NCBI GenBank assembly: GCA_036558265.1
Contig: DATBFY010000456.1
Coordinates: 1-6,082 of the forward strand
DNA: 6,082 nucleotides
Direction of reading: 5' to 3'
DNA from: RYN-433 sp036558265
Lineage (GTDB): Bacteria; Planctomycetota; Phycisphaerae; Tepidisphaerales; Tepidisphaeraceae
Shown: in pieces, positions 1 through 4,042 of the stretch
Numbering within the stretch: the first letter of the stretch is position 1
How the letters are laid out: every line of letters starts with the position of its first letter
Notes under the pieces: generated by a model
The model's input: the letters and a program-made list of their open reading frames with translations, nothing else
The model's database searches: none
What the model was told of the DNA's origin: nothing
Program-made: the position numbers and the translations under genes

Positions 1-637
1 CCCGTGGTTTGTCGGCCAGGACGAACCACGTGACCACGCCGAAGATCACGGTGGGGATGCCCTCGGCCAGGAAGAGCCACTGCCAGCCCGCCAGGCCCAG
101 GGCGTTCACCTGGAGGAGCAGGCCGGCGATGGGCGAGCCGATCACGCCGGCGAGGGCGGTGGAGGTCAGAAACCACGCCAGCGCGCGGGCCCGCGCCTGC
201 GAGGGGACCCAGAACGACAGGTACAGCACCATCCCCGGGAAGAATCCCGCCTCGGCGACGCCCAGCAGCAGCCGCAGGACGTTGAAGCTCCGCGGGCCGG
301 TCATCAGGGACATCGAGGCGGAGATCAGGCCCCAGGTGATCATGATGCGCGCGACCCAGCGCCGCGCGCCGACGCGCAGCAGGACCAGGTTGCTGGGGAT
401 CTCGAAGACGCAGTACCCGACGAAGAAGATGCCGGCGGCGAAGCCGTACTGAGCGTCGTTGAGGCCCAGGGCCTGGTTCATCTGGAGCTTGGCGAACTGG
501 ATGTTGACCCGGTCGAGGTAGTTGAGGAAGTAGAGGAAGCACATGAACGGCACCAGCCGCCGCAGCACGCGCGCGATGAGGGCGCGTTCGTCGATCGCGG
601 CGGCGGGGAGGTCGGTGGTGGTCTGGAGCTGCGTCAT
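1..637 (-). CDS. MFS transporter, anion:cation symporter (ACS) type, 3' end outside the window
   Basis: The first 212 residues are visible, starting at the ATG at 637; the rest lies beyond the left edge. It is an inner-membrane secondary transporter. The ACS signature is clear: a first helix running into FLNYLDRVNIQFAKLQMNQ (residues 38-56), the helix 2 segment GIFFVGYCVFEIPSN (69-83), a degenerate MFS loop motif around LRVGARRW (87-94), and GVAEAGFFPGMVLYLSFWVP (126-145), a hallmark of this family. About six transmembrane helices are present (near 28-48, 64-88, 97-112, 118-142, 152-174, 185-207), which is the N-terminal half of a usual protein of about 430 residues. Known ACS members take up organic anions such as hexuronates, tartrate or phthalate with a cation; the substrate here cannot be told. 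The start is 25 bases after the stop of the upstream membrane-protein gene, and no good Shine-Dalgarno is visible. It probably ends the lipA operon or continues it leftward. Confidence 0.93.
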   Translation of the reverse strand, partial: MTQLQTTTDLPAAAIDERALIARVLRRLVPFMCFLYFLNYLDRVNIQFAKLQMNQALGLNDAQYGFAAGIFFVGYCVFEIPSNLVLLRVGARRWVARIMITWGLISASMSLMTGPRSFNVLRLLLGVAEAGFFPGMVLYLSFWVPSQARARALAWFLTSTALAGVIGSPIAGLLLQVNALGLAGWQWLFLAEGIPTVIFGVVTWFVLADKPR

Positions 638-653
638 GCGAGCGGGCGGGGCA

Positions 654-659
654 AGTATA
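654..659 (-). promoter_or_regulatory. possible internal -10 box upstream of the MFS gene
   Basis: Read on the minus strand, the spacer between the membrane protein and the MFS gene contains TATACT (5/6 to the sigma-70 -10 consensus), ending 16 bases before the MFS ATG at 637. No recognisable -35 hexamer lies 16-18 bases upstream. Chance AT-rich hexamers are uncommon in DNA this GC-rich, so it is noted as a possible secondary promoter, but support is weak. Confidence 0.2.
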
Positions 660-662
660 ACG

Positions 663-1205
663 TCAGCCCCGTGCGAGGCAGGCGCGGCGGACGCGGGGGA
701 TCAACAGCGCCAGCATCGGCAAGGTGAGGAACGCGTTCAGGATCAGCGTGCGAACCAGGGCCGAGCCCGGCACGCCGATGCTGGCGTAGCGGCCTGGGGC
801 AACCTGGTAATCGTGCGGGCTGCGGGCGAACAGGTAGCACACGATGAGGAAATGCGTCGTCATCAGGATCGACTGGATCAGGCAGTAGGCCACGATCAGC
901 CCGCGCGGCGCGCGGCCGCGGGCGGCGCGGAAGTAGGCGATCGCCGGCAACACGTTGGCGATCGCGAAGACCGCCGGCAGGGCCAGATCAATGAGGAAGA
1001 GACGGCGGAACGCGTCATAGGTCGGCAGGAAGAGCAGGAACATGCGGATCTGGCGGAGCTGGACGGCGTAGAGCGCCAGGAGGGCGGCGAGGATCGCGCA
1101 GTACGCGGTGGCGGCCCAGAAGGCGACGCGGAAGCCGCGGGCCGGCCGATCCGAAGCGCGCGGGGCGTATTCGAGCGGCGCCGGTACAGGACTCGAGGAG
1201 GACAT
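663..1205 (-). CDS. hypothetical membrane protein with four predicted transmembrane helices
   Basis: This 180-residue protein matches no family I can name. A polar, proline-rich N-terminus of about 23 residues is followed by four hydrophobic segments near 25-48, 69-92, 102-127 and 149-170. Short arginine-rich loops separate them (RQIR at 51-54, RAARGRAPR at 93-101) and the tail is basic (RVRRACLARG). The sequence shows no catalytic motif, cysteine pair or nucleotide-binding loop, so I assign no function. It is real rather than a shadow: the hydrophobic pattern is clean, it fits exactly between lipA (36 bases upstream) and the MFS gene (25 bases downstream) on the same strand, and the antisense frames give low-complexity Arg/Gly/Asp-rich translations. 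The ATG at 1205 is the first after the lipA stop and has no obvious ribosome binding site, like its neighbours. Confidence 0.8.
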   Translation of the reverse strand: MSSSSPVPAPLEYAPRASDRPARGFRVAFWAATAYCAILAALLALYAVQLRQIRMFLLFLPTYDAFRRLFLIDLALPAVFAIANVLPAIAYFRAARGRAPRGLIVAYCLIQSILMTTHFLIVCYLFARSPHDYQVAPGRYASIGVPGSALVRTLILNAFLTLPMLALLIPRVRRACLARG

Positions 1206-1241
1206 GAAACCGGATTGTAACGTCTAGAGTCGGGTCGGCGG

Positions 1242-2147
1242 TCACACCGCCTGGTGGGCGCGGACCTGTTTCTCGGCGTGGTAGCTGGATCGGACCAGCG
1301 GCCCTGATTCGACGTGGCGCAGGCCTTTGAGCTCGCCGCGATCTTTCCACATGCGGAACTCGTCGGGATGGACCCAGCGTTCGACGGGCAGGTGCCTGGC
1401 CGTGGGCTGGAGGTATTGGCCGAGCGTGAGGATGTCGCAACTGATCGCGACCAGGTCGTCGAGGACGGCGTCGATCTCGTGCTGGGTCTCTCCCAAGCCC
1501 AGCATCATGCCGGTCTTGGTCACCAGGCCCGCGTCCTTGGCGATCTGGAGGAGCTTGAGGCTGCGGTGGTACTTGGCCTGCGGGCGCACGACCTTGTAGA
1601 GGCGGGGGACAGATTCGATGTTGTGGTTGAGGATCTCGGGCCGCTCGTCGAGGACGAGCCGCAGCGCGTCCCAGTCGCCGCAGAAGTCGGGGATCAGGAC
1701 TTCGACGCTGGTGCCGGGGGACTGGGCGCGGATCTGGCGGATGGTCTCGGCCCAGACCGCCGCGCCGCCGTCGGGCAGTTCGTCGCGGTTGACGCTGGTG
1801 ATCACCACGTGCCCGAGGTTCATGATGCGCACCGCGTCGCCGACGCGCCGGGGCTCGTCCAGGTCGAGCTCGGGCGGGCGGCCGGTGGCGATGTGGCAGA
1901 AGCCGCAGGATCGGGTGCAGACGTCGCCCAGGATCATGAGGGTGGCGGTGCCGGCGGCCCAGCACTCGCCCATGTTGGGGCACTTGGCGGACTGGCAGAC
2001 GGTGTGCAGGCGGTGGTCGTTTACCAGGTGCAGGAGCTTGGAATACTCCTCGCCGGCGGGGACTTTCATCTTGAGCCACGACGGCTTGCGGCCGGCGGGC
2101 TGGGCGGGGGCGGCGGGGCTGGGGATCACGTTGAGGGGAACGGGCAT
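1242..2147 (-). CDS. lipA: lipoyl synthase LipA (radical SAM)
   Basis: LipA inserts two sulfur atoms at C6 and C8 of an octanoyl chain bound to the lipoyl domains of 2-oxoacid dehydrogenases and the glycine cleavage H protein, the last step of lipoate synthesis in the cytosol. Both iron-sulfur sites are complete. C51, C56 and C62 form the CX4CX5C motif (CQSAKCPNMGEC) that binds the auxiliary, sulfur-donating cluster. C77, C81 and C84 form the radical SAM CX3CX2C motif (CTRSCGFC). The conserved C-terminal RSSY (286-289) carries the serine that ligates the auxiliary cluster. Other family blocks are NRDELPDGGA (120-129), NHNIESVPRLY (174-184) and TLGQYLQPT (241-249). At 301 residues it is close to the usual 290-320. 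The ATG at 2147 gives about 22 extra residues before KPSWLK, normal for the family, and a weak AGAAAGAG lies upstream. It is the first gene of a minus-strand run of three. No lipB or ligase gene is visible. Confidence 0.97.
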   Translation of the reverse strand: MPVPLNVIPSPAAPAQPAGRKPSWLKMKVPAGEEYSKLLHLVNDHRLHTVCQSAKCPNMGECWAAGTATLMILGDVCTRSCGFCHIATGRPPELDLDEPRRVGDAVRIMNLGHVVITSVNRDELPDGGAAVWAETIRQIRAQSPGTSVEVLIPDFCGDWDALRLVLDERPEILNHNIESVPRLYKVVRPQAKYHRSLKLLQIAKDAGLVTKTGMMLGLGETQHEIDAVLDDLVAISCDILTLGQYLQPTARHLPVERWVHPDEFRMWKDRGELKGLRHVESGPLVRSSYHAEKQVRAHQAV

Positions 2148-2179
2148 TTACGGCTCTTTCTGCGTTTGTCGTCGAGCGG

Positions 2180-2208
2180 ATTTTAGGGGTCGATTGCAGA
2201 GGGAGCAA
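2180..2208 (-). promoter_or_regulatory. likely sigma-70 promoter of the lipA operon
   Basis: Reading the minus strand, TTGCTC (2208-2203; 3/6 to TTGACA, with the key TTG) is followed by a 17-base spacer and TAAAAT (2185-2180; 5/6 to TATAAT). Transcription would begin near 2173, giving a leader of about 26 bases before the lipA ATG at 2147. The optimal spacing and the rarity of such AT-rich hexamers here support it. It lies in the 116-base divergent spacer shared with the ymdB-type gene. Confidence 0.5.
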
Positions 2209-2250
2209 ATGAGCCGCGCTGCGCGGGGTTTCGGCGTATGGGCGTGCGGC

Positions 2251-2256
2251 TATACT
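2251..2256 (+). promoter_or_regulatory. likely -10 box of the ymdB-type gene, implying a leaderless or nearly leaderless mRNA
   Basis: TATACT lies seven bases upstream of the ATG at 2264. A -10 hexamer normally places the transcription start about seven bases downstream of its end, that is at 2263-2264, essentially on the start codon. No Shine-Dalgarno is present in the intervening GGCGGCA, which fits leaderless initiation. No convincing -35 is seen; the best positions around 2228-2234 read GTTTCGG. Confidence 0.4.
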
Positions 2257-2263
2257 GGCGGCA

Positions 2264-3124
2264 ATGGCCATTCGGATCTTGTGTCTGGGGGATATCGTCG
2301 GCCGGCCGGGCCGGAAGGTGGTGGAACAGAAGCTGCGCGGGGTCGTGCGGGATCGGAAGGTCGATCTGGTCATCGCCAACGCCGAGAACATCGCGGCCGG
2401 TTCGGGGATCACGCAGAATCTGTTTCACAAGGTGCGGGCGTACGGGGTGGACGTGGTGACGCTGGGCGATCACGTCTATCGCAAGGCCGACATCGTCCCG
2501 ACCCTGCAGGCGAGCGAGCGGATCGTGCGCCCGGCAAATTTGTCGGCGCAGGCAGCGGGACGCACGCACACCGTAGTGACCACCGCGGCCGGCGTGCCGG
2601 TGGCCGTCTTCTGCCTGCTCGGGCGGATCTACATGAACTTCCCCTCCGATGACCCGTTCGCGACGGCGGACAAGATCTTGCGCGGCTTGCCCGCGGGCGT
2701 GAAAGTCGTCGTCTGCGACATGCACGCCGAAGCCAGCAGCGAGAAGGTCGCGATGGGGCATCACCTGGACGGCCGCGCGTCGATGGTCGTCGGCACGCAC
2801 ACGCACATCCCGACGGCCGACGCGAAGGTCCTGCCCGGCGGCACCGCGTACCTCAGCGATATGGGGATGTGCGGGCCCTATGACTCGGTGCTGGGTCGGC
2901 GCAAGGACAAGGTGCTGCGGCACATGACCACGAGCATGCCCACCCCCTTCGATGTGGCCACCGGGGACGTGCGGATGTGCGGGGCGCTGGCGGAGATCGA
3001 CGAGACGACCGGCCGGGCGATCTCGATGGAGCGGATCGAGGTGCTGGGGGACAACGCCGACCAGGCGTACGACGCGGACGACAAGAATCCGAGCCAGCAG
3101 GCGAACGCGGCCGGCGGGGAATAG
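2264..3124 (+). CDS. YmdB-family metallophosphoesterase (TIGR00282 type; 2',3'-cyclic-nucleotide phosphodiesterase-like)
   Basis: This 286-residue protein belongs to the small dimetal phosphoesterase family of Bacillus subtilis YmdB (264 residues, a cyclic-nucleotide 2'-phosphodiesterase affecting biofilm choice) and Deinococcus DR1281. Metal-site motifs appear in order: D10 in CLGDIVGRPGR, E41-N42 in ANAENIAAGSGIT, D69-H70 in TLGDHVY, H154 in CDMHAEASSEK, H179 and H181 in GTHTHIPTAD, then SDMGMCGPYDS (198-208). All the usual ligands are present except that the Asn expected before the catalytic His (N67 in YmdB) is Asp69 here. The last 20 or so residues, after about 265, are hydrophilic and unlike the family core. 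The ATG at 2264 is chosen because MAIRILCLGD is the family's typical N-terminus. The gene is divergent from lipA. RNase Y, a frequent neighbour in Firmicutes, is not in the window. The physiological substrate here is unknown. Confidence 0.92.
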   Translation: MAIRILCLGDIVGRPGRKVVEQKLRGVVRDRKVDLVIANAENIAAGSGITQNLFHKVRAYGVDVVTLGDHVYRKADIVPTLQASERIVRPANLSAQAAGRTHTVVTTAAGVPVAVFCLLGRIYMNFPSDDPFATADKILRGLPAGVKVVVCDMHAEASSEKVAMGHHLDGRASMVVGTHTHIPTADAKVLPGGTAYLSDMGMCGPYDSVLGRRKDKVLRHMTTSMPTPFDVATGDVRMCGALAEIDETTGRAISMERIEVLGDNADQAYDADDKNPSQQANAAGGE

Positions 3125-3140
3125 CGCGCCATTCGTTTCA

Positions 3141-3157
3141 GGGTCTGACCATTTTTT
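3141..3157. repeat. short palindrome GGTCTGACC followed by a T6 run, REP-like end or weak terminator
   Basis: Seventeen bases after the ymdB-type stop, GGTCTGACC (3142-3150) is an odd palindrome immediately followed by ATTTTTT (3151-3157). The stem is only three or four base pairs, too short for an efficient intrinsic terminator. From memory, GGGTC(T/A)GACC next to a T run resembles the dispersed palindromes found with REP-associated tyrosine transposases in many bacteria; that identification is inference, and no transposase gene is in the window. It is the only T-rich signal behind the ymdB-type gene. Confidence 0.3.
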
Positions 3158-3291
3158 GAGGCAACATCGCCCGGCAGCCGCGTTCGTTGCGGTTCCTGCA
3201 CACGGCGGCATCCGGCCGATCCGCACCACCCTCGCGCCCCGCTCTCGATCCAACCGATGGCGCCTTCGGCGACCTGCGAATGCTGGCTTCC

Positions 3292-3312
3292 CCGCCGCCG
3301 CCGCCGCCGCCG
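3292..3312. repeat. (CCG)7 trinucleotide tract
   Basis: Seven perfect CCG units are followed by two C6 runs. This is a simple-sequence tract prone to slippage. It is not inside a credible gene, so phase variation of a protein is not suggested. Confidence 0.9.
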
Positions 3313-3319
3313 CCCCCCT

Positions 3320-3341
3320 CACCCCCCAATGGGCGGGGGTG
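3320..3341. repeat. C/G-rich hairpin next to the CCG tract
   Basis: CACCCCC (3320-3326) pairs with GGGGGTG (3335-3341) around an eight-base loop. Adjacent C6 runs allow slipped alternatives. No T run follows on the plus strand, so it is not a standard terminator. Confidence 0.5.
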
Positions 3342-3373
3342 GCCCGGCTGCGGGGGAACCCGGACGGTGTAGG

Positions 3374-3389
3374 CGCCGCGACAGCGGCG
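3374..3389. repeat. small hairpin, 6-bp stem with GACA loop
   Basis: CGCCGC (3374-3379) and GCGGCG (3384-3389) flank the tetraloop GACA. Hairpins this short arise by chance in GC-rich DNA, so significance is uncertain. It lies just downstream of the C/G-rich hairpin and may belong to the same dispersed repeat. Confidence 0.35.
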
Positions 3390-3504
3390 GACCCGCTCCA
3401 TTGCGCCTGTCCGAGCCCTCCGAACACCCTCCGCAAACCTGCCTCCACCGCGGGTAGGCCGTGGCCGACTTCGCGACGGGGCCCTCGGGACCACCGGCGT
3501 TGGA

Positions 3505-3559
3505 GCATTTTGCCAGACCGGGATCGACGCGCATCGCAACCCGCCTCCCGGCAAAATGC
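3505..3559. repeat. perfect 10-bp inverted repeat enclosing 35 bases
   Basis: GCATTTTGCC (3505-3514) and GGCAAAATGC (3550-3559) are exact reverse complements. The AT-rich core TTTT/AAAA stands out in this GC-rich sequence, making a chance match less likely. It could be the base of a stem-loop or the ends of a small palindromic repeat. No flanking direct duplication is evident. Confidence 0.6.
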
Positions 3560-3738
3560 GCAAACGCCGCCCGTGGCAGGAGCGTCAGCACATCTCCCCA
3601 AATCCTCAACGCGCGATGCGCACCACCCGCAGACCGGCGCGCGAACCCTCAATCAACACCTCCCCTTCCCGGCCCTCTGGCTCCGCCGGCCCCTCGGCGT
3701 TTTGCCTCAATCCATGGTCAAACCCTCGTATCACGCAC

Positions 3739-3891
3739 CGGAATTATTCACCTGACAAAACCAGCCCCCTTGTCTTTGGGCCAGTACGTTCGCGGGGACT
3801 GCGGTGATCGTGGGCGTGGTCTATTACCTCATTCTGATTTTTCGCGACCAGCCCCACCGGTAGTGGGGATTTTGTGAAGTGAATAATTCCG
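3739..3891. mobile_element. 153-bp MITE-like insertion with terminal inverted repeats and 8-bp target duplication
   Basis: The ends are exact inverted copies for 13 bases, CGGAATTATTCAC (3739-3751 against 3879-3891). The match extends to 22 positions with two mismatches, ending in ACAAAA (3739-3760 against 3870-3891). Both ends are bordered by the direct repeat TCACGCAC (3731-3738 and 3892-3899), as expected of a transposase-made target duplication; the boundary is uncertain by one base because a C follows each copy. The target is an older palindrome whose 18-bp stem becomes perfect when the element is removed, strong internal evidence for insertion. The interior is too short for a transposase, so movement would need one supplied in trans by an IS with the same ends. 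I cannot name the parent family from the ends alone. Confidence 0.75.
3756..3863 (+). pseudogene. possible fragment of a membrane-protein C-terminus inside the inserted element
   Basis: Between an in-frame TGA at 3753-3755 and a TAG at 3861-3863 this frame encodes about 35 residues with no start codon upstream. The centre reads TAVIVGVVYYLILIF, a convincing single transmembrane helix, followed by the polar tail RDQPHR and the stop. This looks like the last helix and cytoplasmic tail of a permease (APC- or solute-symporter-like), but the match is too short to name. It may be passenger DNA in the small element, or coincidence. It is not expected to be expressed as a gene. Confidence 0.3.
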
Positions 3892-3951
3892 TCACGCACC
3901 TTCCAGCCCGTGAGTTTCTTGGGCCAACTCGGACTGGAAGGTGCGTGATAC

Positions 3952-3983
3952 AAAGACGCCCCGACCATTCAAGTCGGGGCGTC
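3952..3983 (-). terminator. intrinsic terminator of the RTX/delta-60 gene
   Basis: GACGCCCCGAC (3955-3965) and GTCGGGGCGTC (3973-3983) form a perfect 11-bp GC-rich stem with a seven-base loop. On the minus strand the stem is followed by TTTGTAT, a short T-rich tract; on the plus strand it is followed by GGGGGGTTC, so termination is favoured for minus-strand transcription. It begins 59 bases after the stop of the RTX gene at 4043, a normal distance. Confidence 0.72.
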
Positions 3984-4042
3984 GGGGGGTTCTCCTTCCC
4001 CGGTCCTGTCAAAGTGAAAGCGCGGAATCGTCGCGCGCCGGG

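Larger units (their letters stand above)
3728..3951. repeat. old palindrome (18-bp stem) now split by an insertion
   Basis: The right arm CTGGAAGGTGCGTGATAC (3934-3951) is intact. Its partner is in two pieces: GTATCACGCACC at 3728-3739 and the continuation TTCCAG at 3901-3906. A duplicate TCACGCACC at 3892-3900 gives a present-day perfect 15-bp stem (3892-3906 with 3934-3948) around a 27-base loop, which itself has GAGTT/AACTC complementarity (3912-3916 with 3926-3930). Removing 3739-3891 plus one 8-base duplicate restores the full 18-bp stem. The right end abuts the terminator at 3955-3983. Confidence 0.85.
3125..4042. other. 918-base convergent intergenic region without a credible intact gene
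   Basis: This lies between the 3' ends of the ymdB-type gene (plus) and the RTX gene (minus). Open frames cross it on both strands, but their translations are Pro/Arg/Ala-rich with no recognisable motif, as expected from GC-rich noncoding DNA. It holds a short palindrome with a T run, a CCG tract, several inverted repeats, a 153-base insertion-like element and a terminator, listed separately. The stretch of about 170 bases at 3560-3727 shows nothing I can name. Confidence 0.75.

Noticed and set aside
543..1220. 225-residue plus-strand open frame opposite the four-helix protein
   Set aside because: It reads as low-complexity Arg/Glu/Gln/Gly. The minus-strand frame has clean helices and fits the operon spacing.
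1314..2186. 290-residue plus-strand open frame opposite lipA
   Set aside because: It is antisense to a certain gene; the composition is biased and no family features are seen.
1015..2412. 465-residue minus-strand open frame overlapping lipA in another frame
   Set aside because: It overlaps complete LipA motifs in a different frame and reads as Pro/Arg repeats, typical of a frame-shifted shadow.
3142..3157. Strong intrinsic terminator for the ymdB-type gene
   Set aside because: The stem is only three or four base pairs, not stable enough despite the T6 run; kept only as a short palindrome.
2183..3652. 489-residue minus-strand open frame across the ymdB-type gene and the gap
   Set aside because: Its strand is opposite a gene with full family motifs; the translation is Arg/Gly/His-rich with no domain. 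It is an antisense shadow of a GC-rich gene.
3125..4042. tRNA, riboswitch or small RNA in the long gap
   Set aside because: No cloverleaf, conserved riboswitch core or promoter-hairpin-terminator arrangement was seen; the structured parts are better explained as repeats and a terminator.
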